Shown here in pieces: positions 12,701 through 25,024 of a stretch of DNA of 64,000 nt. Position 1 is the first letter of the stretch, and each line of letters begins with the position of its first letter. Source of the stretch: Embiotoca jacksoni (Eukaryota; Chordata; Actinopteri; Embiotocidae). A model generated the notes under the pieces. That model was not told the origin of the DNA. It was given only the letters and a program-made list of their open reading frames with translations, and ran no database searches. Location of the stretch: the NCBI GenBank assembly GCA_022577435.1, contig JAKOON010000006.1, positions 5,950,001-6,014,000 of the forward strand, given 5' to 3'. A program made the translations under genes and the position numbers.

Positions 12701-13003
12701 ATGCTACCATTTTAGTGTGGTACTTTCTTTCCTTGATAATGTCATTTTGTTTACCTCATATCCATACTACTAAATAGGAAGAAAAATAAGCATCCCTATT
12801 ATTGTAATTCAGTGCGACATCCTCCCAACTACAGAATCATAAGTTACTTTAATGGATTCTATATGATACACAGAAACAAGACGTCTCGGGGCGAATATCA
12901 GATGAGGTCATGATGCAAACTGACGATGCGGTTATCTGACCAGAGTCAGTCAACAGCTGTAAAAGCACAAGTATCGTGTCTGCTTCAGAACATTAAAGCT
13001 CAC
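9721..13003 (-). other. ctnna2: Intron 3 of ctnna2
   Basis: It contains the degenerate teleost repeat at 9835-10255. The rest, 10.3-13.0 kb, shows no gene or recognised repeat. Confidence 0.95.
9835..10255 (+). repeat. Degenerate teleost interspersed repeat ('GAGCCTGGTTCTG' family)
   Basis: Blocks recognisable from a very common spiny-rayed fish repeat appear in the expected order. These are a CT-rich head, GGCAGATGGCTGCCCACC, GAGCCTGGTTCTG, GGTTTCTTCCTGTTAAA, an ACTGTCGCTCATGTGG block, GTGCCCTGAGATGACTT and a terminal GGCGCTATAT. The apparent 136-residue plus-strand ORF across it is an accident of the repeat. It ends about 115 bp upstream of the exon-4 acceptor in transcript order. The family name is not certain. 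Confidence 0.8.
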
Positions 13004-13199
13004 CTTGCTTACGAACATCCTCCACAGCAGCGATCAGCTCCTCCTTCAGGTCCTGGCTGTCTTTGGCAATCTGCTCACCCTTTTCCAGAAAGTTCTGGGT
13101 AGCCTGTTCAACGGACACTGCCAGGACGTGGGCCTTCTTGGAGCGCCCCTTCTTCTTACTGGATGGCCCTTTGTTGCTGGTGTTAACCAGTGTAGTCAC
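13004..13199 (-). CDS. ctnna2: ctnna2 coding exon 3 (residues 35-100)
   Basis: The exon is 196 nt: 65 codons from VTTLVNTSNK to AAVEDVRKQ plus the first base of the Gly100 codon. Boundaries are CTATCTCCCAG|GTGACTAC and CAAG|GTGAGC. It encodes the first helices of the N domain. The basic stretch KKKGRSKKAH is followed by helix-forming VEQATQNFLEKGEQIAKDSQ and EELIAAVEDVRKQ. The NTSNKGPS segment and NFLEKGEQIAKDSQ identify alpha-2. The open reading frame continues a little upstream into the intron, but the family boundary at LVTQ|VTTL and the AG acceptor fix the exon start. In transcript order it follows exon 2 across a 23 kb intron. Confidence 0.97.
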
Positions 13200-15176
13200 C
13201 TGGGAGATAGGAGAGGGCATTACAGCTGGCTGAGTCACATACAGTTTGTAAAACTTATGTACAGGAGTAAAGTGTTGCTGATGTTGTGCTTTTCCTCCAG
13301 TGTTAGTGTTGTCTTGGCTTTGGAGGTATGGTATTCAATCTTCAACAGAAATCAGTCAATGATAGTAGTCTCGTTACAGAGCGTTGTCATTGAGAATATT
13401 AAAAATTGTTTGAAGTTACTACCTGCTGCAACGTTTTCTGTTTGTAATCTTTAAACACTCAGTGCCCACTTTATTACGCATAAATATCTCTGAATATATT
13501 GTTCTGAATATAACCTCAATTATAAGCGTAATTCAAATTGAGAGTTTTGAAAATGTCAAAAACTGAACATGCTGTTGTACAATGCACTGTTTAAAGTGTC
13601 CACATAATAGAATACATTAATAGATTATGATGAAAAGCTCTATTTCAACTAATCTTCTTTCTCTCCTGAAAAATTATACATTCCATTATAATGATTCACC
13701 CTGGTTTTTCAATGTATTGTGAAACAACTATGGAAATATGTTTAAACTACATCACAACAAAATGACAAATAGTCACGTCTTTATCCATAATATGGACTTC
13801 CACAACTATAATGAACCAATTTATTATAAACTATATTACTGCTAACTTGTACACCTCATCAATCAGGTCTACCTGCCTCATCCTGGACAGCAAGCACAGA
13901 AAATATTCATCCCTCAGCTTAAATAGGAATGTTGTAAAGTACAGTCAGTTCTTCAAGCTGCCCTCAAGCAATAATTCCCATGATGTGAAATCTTCTGGAC
14001 AGGCTACACTGCACAGACTGGATAAGATGATGCCACAGAATCCTACAAAATGATCCCACGATCTGATTGTATTAGTAAAAGTTGTACGAGAATGTTTTGC
14101 AGGAGAAATGAAATGCGATGCTGTCCATTAAGAAAGCTTCTAGTACAGTCAAGAAGCATTTCTGTATTGAACAACTACAACTATTGATTTCTGCCATTAC
14201 ACACAGCGGATAGTTTGTAAAGAAGACGACATATAATTGCATATGTTTAGTGCAAATATTATGCGAGTCATGTTGTCGAAGAGCCAAAGCAGGAAAAGGG
14301 CCGATGTCAGACAAGTTGTGTGCCTGAAAGAAGTCACGAGATCATGATGAACAAGCATCCCAACTCAAGGCTTTTAGCTAATAAGCAATTACAGAGTACC
14401 CTGGTGAACATGAAAGCCTTAAGGTTGAGAAATATCTGTTCAGCACTTGGAGGGATTCAGGAAATGCACCGAGCAACTGTTGTGGCTTCGTTCACAGCAA
14501 ACAATGTGGAAAAAAATTGTGTTCACCATCTACGTTAAATATATTTGCATTAAAATAATCACCGTTTCTGAAAGAGGAAAACAGAAAGCCATAAAAGAAG
14601 CAACACATTAAATTCACTCAGGAGAGGAAACTGAGGAGCCCCGATCGCTGCTGCCTGTCAATAATTAATTCACCAGCAGAAATATCTCCACTGCTAGCAT
14701 TCAGTGACACCTTTTGCTGAACACAGTGACACACGTCTGTCTGAGGCCAGCGAGGAAGCACATGGACAGACCTGGTCATTACACACTCCAGTCAGTTTGA
14801 CAGCAGCTGAATTTGCACAATTGCGTGATATGATTAGTTTGTGGAATAGATCAGAGGCTCTCACTCTGAAAAGCCCCTAAGAGCAAAGTTATGTCCTGCA
14901 TTACTTAAGGGCCTCTAGCCTGGAACACCAACTTGAATGATGCATGTCCTCCATTGTGATAGATCCAGGAACAGTAGTGCTGATGCACGAGTTAAAGTTA
15001 TACTTGTATCTAAGTTACTCATGATTTAATAATAAAATTATTTTTTTACAATCTGTATTCATAGCAGCCCTGACAACAAAGTTTGATTCATCTGTTTACA
15101 GCCAGCTCATCTGCATCAGTATCACCTTACACAGCTGAATGACTGTTCATTATGGTGTATTCATTTCAATCCAAGT

Positions 15177-15207
<31 letters not shown>

Positions 15208-16489
15208 ATGAAATATGAATGGATATATTTCCACATGATAGCACACGCAAGTCTGTGCAACCAAACGTTGCCTCTACCTCACGCAGAGACACAGAAGCAT
15301 TCATATGCTGGCGGCCTACATATCAACCGTATTGCAGACACGCAGACCAGAACAATCAATAACACACAAACAATAACAAAATAGAGGAAGGATACCTCTT
15401 CTTTCAAGTTCTACCTCAGACACCACACAAAGAATTGTGATTGTCAGCAAGCAAAACAACAGTGAACTCATGTGTCCAGGCTGAATTGAAAGCACGTCAA
15501 GAAATAGGATTTTTATCTGCACGGATTTCTTCGTCATTAACACAGCCTGTTTCATACATCTCATTAACACTGCCATATTATTATGCTTAAACACAAAGCA
15601 GTTTTTCTAGCTTGTTGCCAAAGATTTGTGCTATCACCGACTCATAACCCAAGACGTCCTACAAGTTATAGAAACTATGTTGTTTACCAATGCTTTGTCA
15701 AACAGCACAGAAAATGAAGTGTTTTCTGATGTGACACCATTATCTCTACCGTCCAAAATGTGGTATAAATAAATCAGTTTTATGATGTGATGATTATGTT
15801 TAAATGTGGCTTTATGATCACGATTATATTAAAATTATATAACCAAGTGCATATTTTATAATAATGCGTTTATTGCAGTGTTAATGAAAACACCATCTCA
15901 TTTGCGTAGCTTTGTGCATGGTGGCAGTAATAATATGTGGGAGTAGTGCTTGTTGTGCATCTGTTCCTTTAAACCGGCATTATATTCTTAAGCAGTTCTA
16001 CAATGAAGCAGAACAATAACTGAGGCTAACGACATCCATAAGTTGGCCACCCATACAATTACACAGAGCAATCTCTGCCAGCAGCTGGCAGCACACATTG
16101 TGGATTTGCAATTGCAATGTACATATCCCCGTGGGAACAGGGACGTTAGATAAGCCATTCAACCACTGCACTGTTTTCAACTGCTTGATGTTGAAGGTAC
16201 TGCGTCCCTCATATCAGCTCTCCAGATGAGAAACCTGCTGACCAGACATAATTTAGTAGTCATTTTTTATTTATTTTGAGATTTGTGTTTGTAAATCATT
16301 TTTAGAATTAAAAAAAAAAGCGTCTACAGTACTTACTACAGTATACATAGTTTCTATAGTTCTGCATATCACCGAGAACATGAACACATTTTCACATGTC
16401 CTTAAAATAAATAAAAAGAACCTAAATAAGCAAATAACACAAAAATATTAAACTTGGTCCCGTATATTGGAAAATCCAATATTACATAT

Positions 16490-17827
16490 TTGTGAGTTGT
16501 AAAAGAATGTGAACCTTCAGAATTAGCAGTTAATTTGAATGTGAAATTCGAGTCATGTGTTCGATAATGACAAGCAGGCGTGTGGGGGCGCCCTGTTTTA
16601 TTTAAAGAACATGGATCTATAGAAGTCTAATCTGCACAACATGTTTCATGGCACAAACAGAGGAGATTCCCGAGGACGTCAGAAAAGAGTTGCTGGTGTT
16701 GGCAAACGTTACAAATCCATCTCTCAAAAGTTTGGGCTCCGGACATCCACAGTCAGACAGACCCTCACCCCATTAATGGTTACCCTCTCCGGGAGTGGTC
16801 GACTACCAAACATTACTCAAAGAGCAAAGTATGTAAAAGTCTGCCAGGTCTCGAAGGAACCCAGGATAACTTTTAAGCAAATAAAGGCCGAACATTAAGC
16901 AACTTTAACGAGTCCACAATTAGGAGAACACTGAACAACAATGGTGTCCATGACAGGTTGCAAGGAGAAAGCTACCGCTCTCTAAAAAGAACATTGCTGC
17001 CAGTCTGCTGTTTGCCAAAGATCACATGGACAAGCCAGCAGGCAGTCGGAAAACCGTTTTGTGGATGGATGAGACCAACATAGAACTTTCTGGTTTAAAT
17101 GATAAGTGTTAGGTTTGGAGACATGAAAACACTGCATTAGAGCATGATCCTGTCTGTTAAACATGGTGGAGGTTGTATAATGGTTTGGGCTTCTTTTGCT
17201 TGGGCCAGGATAACTTGCCATCATTGCCAGAACAGCAAATTTGGATTTGTACCACCAAGTTCCAAAGGAAAATGTCAGGGTACCTGCCTGTGAACTGAGT
17301 GTAAGAGAAAGTGGGTCATGCAGCCAGACAACGACCCAGAGCACAAAAGTCGTTCTACCAAATAATGGTTAAAGAAGAATAAAGTTCATGTTTTGGAACG
17401 ACCAAGTTAAAGTCCTGACCTTAATCTAAAATAAATGTTGTGAAAGGTCCTGAAGCAAGCGGTTCATGTTGGGAACACACCGACATCCCAGACTGTTCTG
17501 TACGAAGGAGAGGGCTAATATTCCTCAAAGCTGATGTGCAAGACTGATCAACAGTTAACGCACATGTAGCGGTAGTTATTGCTGCACAAAGGGATCACAC
17601 CAAATACTGAAAGCACATACTTTTGCATCGCACAGATATGGATTATTGGATATTTTGTCTCGGTAAATAACTGACCAAATTAATACTTTTGTCACATTTT
17701 TGGGGATTTGGTTCTCATTCTACTTTAAAGAGTTGTATGGAAATGTGATGATGTTTTAGGTTATATTTATGCATAAATATATGAAAAAGGGGGGGGGGAG
17801 TGATTACAAACTTTTAAGTGCCACTGT
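16490..17827 (+). mobile_element. Decayed Tc1/mariner transposon (fish Tc1 type)
   Basis: This is a full-length-like but corrupted Tc1-family DNA transposon in intron 2. The right end, 17798-17827, reads as a typical fish Tc1 terminal repeat (…ACAAACTTTTAAGTGCCACTGTA, read in two blocks) ending at a TA. The left end is eroded; recognisable element sequence begins around GTAAAAGAATGTGAACC at 16499. The centre carries a broken transposase. The left boundary is approximate and I could not identify an intact left inverted repeat. Confidence 0.85.
16641..17610 (+). pseudogene. Tc1 transposase pseudogene
   Basis: The amino-terminal part reads as a paired-like helix-turn-helix region (KRYKSISQKFGLRTSTVRQT, then SGRLPNITQRAK and EPRITFKQIK). 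After a frame break, AKDHMDKPAG and VLWMDETNIELSGLN (about 17012-17100) correspond to the first catalytic Asp region. MQPDNDPEHKSRSTK (about 17318-17362) corresponds to the second Asp region. The third acidic region (after SPDLNL, about 17420) is destroyed by a stop. Multiple stops and frameshifts occur throughout, so no active protein is possible. Its role would have been cut-and-paste transposition at TA sites. Confidence 0.88.
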
Positions 17828-18326
17828 ACGTCTCCATTATGCTTTTGTAACCGTTTCATGGGACACAAAATAATGACAAGATCCTGAATTATGAGTCTGC
17901 GTGATTTATCTGCACTTCAAATGCTCATCCATTCATAAACACAGGTTTGAGCTGTGGCGTACACAGAAATAAGCCCACTGCACATGTCATGTAGCTTTCT
18001 ACAGGGACTGACTCAATCAAGTCGAATCTTGTTGATGTTTTGTTCTGCAACAGTGACTTAAAAAGCTTGCTGTATATTTAATTATGCCCGCAATAACCTC
18101 CCAGAGCATGCACTGACGCTGAATCTATTTATCTACCTTCATACAGACCTAACTGTGCTACTTTCTATGAAAACATCTTAATGTCTCTGCATGCATCTGC
18201 ACAGCTGAATATCCCAATAATGAGCTTAAAGGAAATGAGAATACAATAACATGTACACTTCATGGACATTATCTTCAGTTACAGACATTTTGTGTCTTCC
18301 ACATGTGTTGCAAAATACCATTAATA

Positions 18327-18406
18327 TAGGGCTGGGCGATATCGATATTGAGGCATTTGGTAAATAATATCATGATATTAGATTTATTCCATATTGCTAA
18401 GCCCTA
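18327..18406. mobile_element. 80-bp hAT-like MITE with target-site duplication
   Basis: Imperfect inverted termini, TAGGGCTGGGCGATAT at the left and ATATTGCTAAGCCCTA at the right, enclose an AT-rich core. It is flanked by near-perfect 8-bp direct repeats, CATTAATA (18319-18326) and CATTAATG (18407-18414). Eight-bp duplications and 'GGGCTGGGCGATAT' termini fit a nonautonomous hAT-type element common in fish. Confidence 0.8.
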
Positions 18407-18814
18407 CATTAATGATTTTTCTGTCTCTGTAAATATGTCAGTCTGCCTAGAAAGTGTGACAGTTAGGCAGTATGAGCAACAGCAAGACATTGGAGTCAAA
18501 CCAGTCATCATTGTATTTGAATATACCTGTGCTTTTCCTACAGTCAAAATGTTCTCCATTAATGATGATCTTTTCCAATGGATTGTGCTGACATGATTTT
18601 TTTAAGATTATTTAACTATTAACATACTAAAGACCAATAACAATAGACATGGGTTAGTCTTTTTTATAGCCAACACATTTTGTTATCTGACTTTTAATTA
18701 CCATAACCCACCTTTGTAGCAGCGGTTATAATTGTATTTGCTACTTATGAATGTAATCAAGACTTTTTCTCATTTCATCAATACTAGCATATCATATTAC
18801 TTTACCAGCCTACA

Positions 18815-19015
18815 TTAGATAGATAGTTACTTTATTAATCCCACAAAGGGAATTTATTTTTTCCGCTACAGCATCATTATAGGTACAGGAAGCAATAAAA
18901 CAACAGTAAAACATATTAAATATAAAAATGCACAGTATATACAATAAAATAGAATACAATAAAATAGAATAATTAAATTAAATTAAAACTAACTAAACAA
19001 TAGTGCTAGGATTTA
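18815..19015 (-). mobile_element. Retroposon 3' tail, TTTATTAATCCC type
   Basis: TAGATAGATAGTTACTTTATTAATCCCACAAAGGGAATTT (read in pieces) is followed by an A-rich body with repeated AAATAGAATAC units. In the minus orientation this is the 3' end of a fish non-LTR retroposon finishing in a GATA-type simple repeat. Only the 3' part is present; no ORF. Confidence 0.7.
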
Positions 19016-22000
19016 AACAAACAAGAAAACAGACAACCAACGGTGTTATTGTTATTGTTGTGTGATGGACTGTGATGGCTGTGTTTCTTCATATTGTATC
19101 TGTCACCAATTTATAATCCACCACTCATGTAGCCAAAATACCTACTGTAGCACTGTGAAACCAACTGATGCCTGGTGTCGTAAAAATATGTTGTGCAAGT
19201 CATGACTCATGCAAAAAACTTTAAATTCTTCACTACCTGTTGCAAGTACTAAAATAGAACTGCTCACACTGAATAATGATCCCTTAGGGAAGGAAGTAGA
19301 AACAAAAGCAGTTTGCAGGTAAAAAAAATGAAGTGAGCCACAGTAATGTTTGCCTAGTGCATTCAAATGTAGCCGAACACATAACAAAATAAATTCAATG
19401 TCGAGGCAGGGCAGCCTTTCCCTTTTCTGCCGGCTGGTAATTGGCCGTCAACAAGCCCATTTATCCTGCATATTAGCAGCACTGCTTGGATTTTATGCAA
19501 GACCACACAGGGGTTTCTCCCATGCAGCCACAACTTATGTCACTCTCTAAGCCTCAGCATCAACCTCTTAGAAAGTTTTACGAGATTACAATCTTGTATA
19601 CAACCTTTAGCTGTTACACCTGTGCAGCTGTGGGACAAATCTATGGCTTGAAACTAATGTGCGGTTCCTCTGGGATAATTGGCTGGGCATTTAATTCCAC
19701 TACATCACCACCCAGCAATATTTGTCGACAAAAATAAAAGGCCACAAAAGTTCCTTAGATGACTGCTACAGTCCTGTATGTGAATGTATTAGGTCACACG
19801 TGCAACATGTTCAAATGAAAGGAGGAAGTGCAGAGCATGGATGACTGACTCGTTGCTATCACGTAAGCCAAGTTTGAAAATGGCTTTCACTTAAAAGTGT
19901 ATAAAATGATCAACCAGCACAACCTTATCGACAGCACTAAGATCAAAATGTAGGTCTGATATGTAAATTTAGGATATGACGCATAGTATTATTGGTACAG
20001 TTCAAAGAGGGGGGGGGGTAGTATAACAATATAAAATATTGCATTTTTGAAGAATGGGACTCTTGCTTGGTTTTGTGTTTCCTGATGAGGAGAGGATAAA
20101 AATGTCCGTGTCAACACTGAGCGGTTTTGTTCATTAGTTTACGTGCTGAACCACAGGGCCCCTGAACACAGTAGGCTAATATGAGTAAATGGGTCTTCTA
20201 CAACATGTTATATTACATGCTGTGGTTCTCCAGGGGCCAGATGTAAACACAGTAAGTATGCAGAACAAGCCTCCTCATTGCATTGCCACTTTCCATGTAC
20301 TAATTGGTATTCATAAGAATATGCACACTTCTTGCATACTGTGCGTACACCGTTTTGTAGAGCGAGCTCTGCATGGTATGGGAGAGTGAAAATGTATAGA
20401 ATAAGGTACAAAGTCTTCAGTTTAATGACCGTTTATCCTTTATTGTGAAAAGTCTGTCCCAATATTGATGCTACAATCAAAATAACTATTGATTCCTTTT
20501 GAATACTTGATGCCTAATCAGATCACTATGTGAGAGGAAAACAAACAATTTTTTAACACTGCTTGTGCCATAAATAGCACAGCTGTTTCTAATGGCCTTA
20601 CACAAGGAGGCACCATTAGAGGGGCATCAGGTGGTGAAAGAGGGCTTCTTCTTTGCCATTTTTTGTAAAGAGACACTCTTAGAAAAGACATAGGTATTCA
20701 TGTTACAACAGTTGATTAAGGATGTGTCCGCATTCATTTATAGCTACCTGCAGAAGTTGGATTCATGCCCATGCATGTGGACACAATCATAGAGATGTAT
20801 GCATAACCTTAGATATCTGATGAAAAGAGTATTCGTGCATATTTCTGCATTCATGCAGACTTTTTCGGTCTTGAATCCAGACAGCTTTTGGATTCGGCAA
20901 ACGAGCACCTTTTACTCTTTTACTCCCAATGGAGTTTAAAGGTGACAATAGCGGGACTTTTTCTATCAAGGGTTAAATTAAAAAATAAAAATACAACCTT
21001 GAAACTAAATAATGACACCAATAATATTAAAATAAAATGTTCTAAAGATTATTTAGAGTTAATTATACGAAATGTAAGTGTGCACATAGTTTTCTCAGTG
21101 ACACTTCAGGGCATAAATGCAGAGATATACAGAGATTAGGCTGACAGTCCAGAAAAAAGGTTTTCATTCTACAAACAAAAAAATCTGTAACAGCTAGCAG
21201 CTGAACAGATTTCGCACTCGTCATAAAAGCCATCTGTCATATTGACAAACAAATATTGCAGTGAAATGTGCAGACATCTGATCATTATGTCAGTACTAAC
21301 ATTTACACGTTTCCAAAGACTGAACAAGGAAGGAGATGTCACACACAACAATGACCACAAGGATATCCAGTCACTTGGCGTGAAAGGAACACGTACGGTA
21401 TACACTGAGAACAAATCCACAACATCTGCTGACAAATATATAGCAGACACAACGAACACGTTGGCATTGGACTTTCAATCTCCCGGTCCCATGTCTATTC
21501 GTTACCACAGTTTTTCTATGCAAATTATATTTCCTTACCCCGAGAAGGATAAGCTTTGTACTCAACTTTGAGTCCTTCTTTTTAATAGAATCTGACAATG
21601 TTTTTGTTGTTGTTTATTTTTCCTTTTCTTAAGCAAGCAATGACACAAAAGCAATACCATGGCAATACAACCTTACAGCCCAGAAAGTAAAAAAGTTCAC
21701 AGATAATACACGAGTAATTATGCTGCAGCAGTAGTAGGACTAACGTTTCCTTCAGGCATAAGGAGTTGTTGTGCCTTGTCCTCCCATTTTATTGCTGATC
21801 AATAGTTTTAAATGTCATGCAGCCTTTCCCCCACGGAGCCCTGGTCAGTGGACTCTTCAGTCAGTAGTAAATCCTTGTGGTTCTGCGTAGCCATTCAATT
21901 TTCCGCCTTCAGCCTCTGAGACTCGCATCCAGTGGATGAGTGATGGGTTAACTGTTGAACATTGGGGGACATTGGGGGAGGGCTTTTGCATGGAAGGGCA

Positions 22001-24970
22001 CGTGTAGCCAACTACACATGCATGATCACGTCCACACATACACAGCTCCCGGGAGACTCTTTTGACCTTTACTCTTTGTGATATACATAACGGCCGGTGT
22101 TCAATAATTGATGAGGCCATTTATGCTCATGTGTAAAGTGCATAATGTGTGCAAAAAGCTCCGGGGACCAAAGCAAGAGGGGGCCGTCTTTATTTTTCCA
22201 AGCAGGTGATTTGGTCACCTAGCTGTGAAAAGGACAATACGGAAACATGTTGGCACAAGTTGGCTGCTGTGATGGCTTCAGGCCACGTTACCCACAGGCT
22301 GATCACCAAGTGTGTTGCTATAGGAACAACACACACCTCTGACTGCTAAATGACCAGCAAATCCATTCACACAAACTACAGACCATTAGATTATAATAAA
22401 CTAACATACAAATGTAAAGAACTGCATGCACTTGCATCGCACGGCTGTACATTGTGCTCCTGATAGAAGTCCTGCAGAGCTGAATATAAAAACACTGAAG
22501 ACTTTTTTCACTAAACTCTGCTCCATTTGTATCATACTGTGTTATTTGAAATATCTTTTGAAGTTAACAAGTACTGAAGTGCAAAGCACTGAGGATTAGG
22601 GAGCATTAAATTTGGTACCTGAATGGGTTTTTGGCCAGCAAAGAGGAAGAGCTTTAGCAGGAAGTGTCACATTGCAGCAGTGTCAAGCACTGACATTCTC
22701 AACCTTGCAGTATGCACACTGGCAACCATGTCCTCATAAATCTAAAGATTAATGTCGGAAAGGAACTGACTCGTACATCGATTAGAATTTTTTTTTTTTA
22801 AATGGTGTTGCTGTCAAATATTTTCATATTTTTTGGGGTTTACTTCTCCAAAAGTAGGACAAACTAGGACAGTATGTTATTTGTATTTGTTATATACATT
22901 ATGCAACTACTGCATTGCTTTTTGTCTTGCATTTTTCCACTGATATCTAACTTTTCCACAAAATTTCTCATTGTCAGAAAAATATTTACTTAAAGTTCTA
23001 AACATATAAATCTTAAAAAAATAAAAAATTAAAAAATTAAAAAAAAAAAAAAAAATACATATATGTGATGCAGCAGAAAAGCAGAGCTACTAGAATTAAA
23101 AGCATTTTCTGGAATGATGATTCTCCCATTTTTTTCTCAAGGTGAACTTCTAAGAACAGCATTCATTCATTCTGCTTTGAGTGGAATAGACTTTCAGTCA
23201 CACCATAATATTTCCTCATTAGTGAGCCCTTAGCTCACGTCTCCGTTTGATCCTCCCACTCCCTCGTTATTATTATCACCGCAGATGTCTTCACTATCAC
23301 TGAGGTTATTTCATTCAGTTTGAGGCATGACAGGAAACTTTTGATCCACAGTCAAAAGAACAAAATAGTAATGGCCAAGAAATTCTCGCAGTGGTTGTGA
23401 AGTGGACCACTTGATGATTTGTCAGGTCATTTTTGTTCTTAAATCATCAGATATACCAATGAGCCCAAAGTAAGAGACAAACTCTGCTTCCATTACTGTG
23501 GAGAGTGTTTTGAGCATACCTAAGAAAATGAAAGGGTGAGAAACAAACAACAAAACCAACTTGTATGGAGGCAAATAACTACCTAAAAATACAATTCATC
23601 TTGCATGTGAAAGACAATGATTAGTCCTTGGGGAAGTAATCTAAGGAAAACAAAAAAAGTAGCAAAGCAAGCAAGTGGGTTTTGAAATCAATGGGCAACA
23701 ATGGCCAATTAGAAAATTTCAACAGCAGTGTATTATTTTTAACTGTCACACTTGTTACCACTATTATTATTTTTTTAAAGAGTAAAAATTATAAAGATTT
23801 GCCTGTTTCTTAAGTAAAAATAACGATGAATCCTCATTCAACTTCATTTTTTCATGACACACCCTAAGGTTTTCACATAATCTTCATTACAAATGGCTTG
23901 AATATAATGCCATCCGAAATGCTGCTCACTTCAAAGAAAAAACACATAAAAGCTTTCTCACATTTCATTCTGATACAGCTTCAAGTGTGAAGTATGGTCA
24001 CAGAGATCAGTGTCAAGGAAATCAGTGCAGCAATCCATGGAGAAAAGGGGTTTCAACGTGGGTGGGAATAGCATTACTACAGTACAATAAGGTTTGGACT
24101 TGAGATAATACCGTCTTAATAACTGAGCACATATCTGTCTGCCTCCTTAACAGAAAACTCCAACAGATGTATCAAGAGGATTTATAACCATTGTCATGCA
24201 GATGCTGCATTGGATGTCTGCAACACATCCTGTAATCATGATTGTCTTGACAGCTCTTATTCCCCCTCCACAACTCAACAAGCCTTGGGATCCATTTATA
24301 TTTGTTAGGGCCACAGCATCTTCACCATCAACTATTCAAACGACTGTGACAATCAAGCCTATCAGCATGGCCCTCCAAAAAGAAACAGTCAATAAAGTGA
24401 GACTCAATCTTTGTGACCAGACACAATAACTTCAGCAACTGCTGTCAAAATGTCCTTAAATTGTCCGTAATGCCCACAACAGCTGTAAAGTACAATCAAC
24501 AAGGGAACAAAAAAGTAGTGGCCATGGCTGCTTTGTCCCATAATGCAATGGTCTGCCTTTTACAGATAAGAAAATCCCTGTTTCTGTTAGAAATTAAATT
24601 TTCTACTACTTACTATTGAGTGAGCTATTTAATATTGAGTAATGTCAGTGGGGATTCAGACACAATTTTAGTCTCCACAGGAAGCACATCACAGTCTAAT
24701 TAACAGGCACACCGTAAATTAATAAAAGGCCAAATGAGTCAAATATATAAACATTACTTGATGAGGTCAATAAAAAAAGTAAAGATTAGATTATCAGGTT
24801 GCAGGGAAACTAAATGAACACATCAACAATAACAAAGTAAAACAGGTAATACCTCAACAAGGGCATCTGGGAGACGATAGCTTTGTTAATATGTGCTTCA
24901 ATACAGATATTACAAATGAAAAGTAGTAATGACTGTACATGAACATTAAAGGATAGTTTTTTAATCATCT

Positions 24971-24973
<3 letters not shown>

Positions 24974-25021
<48 letters not shown>
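24974..25021. repeat. (TG)n microsatellite
   Basis: About 24 TG units in intron 2. Confidence 0.97.

Positions 25022-25024
<3 letters not shown>

Noticed and set aside
13005..13454. 149-codon plus-strand ORF
   Set aside because: It is the antisense shadow of ctnna2 exon 3 extended into the intron; the minus-strand reading matches alpha-catenin with correct splice sites.
20150..20960. Possible repeat with GTGCGTACAC-like motifs
   Set aside because: It resembles a fish repeat in places, but I could not define ends, orientation or a family.
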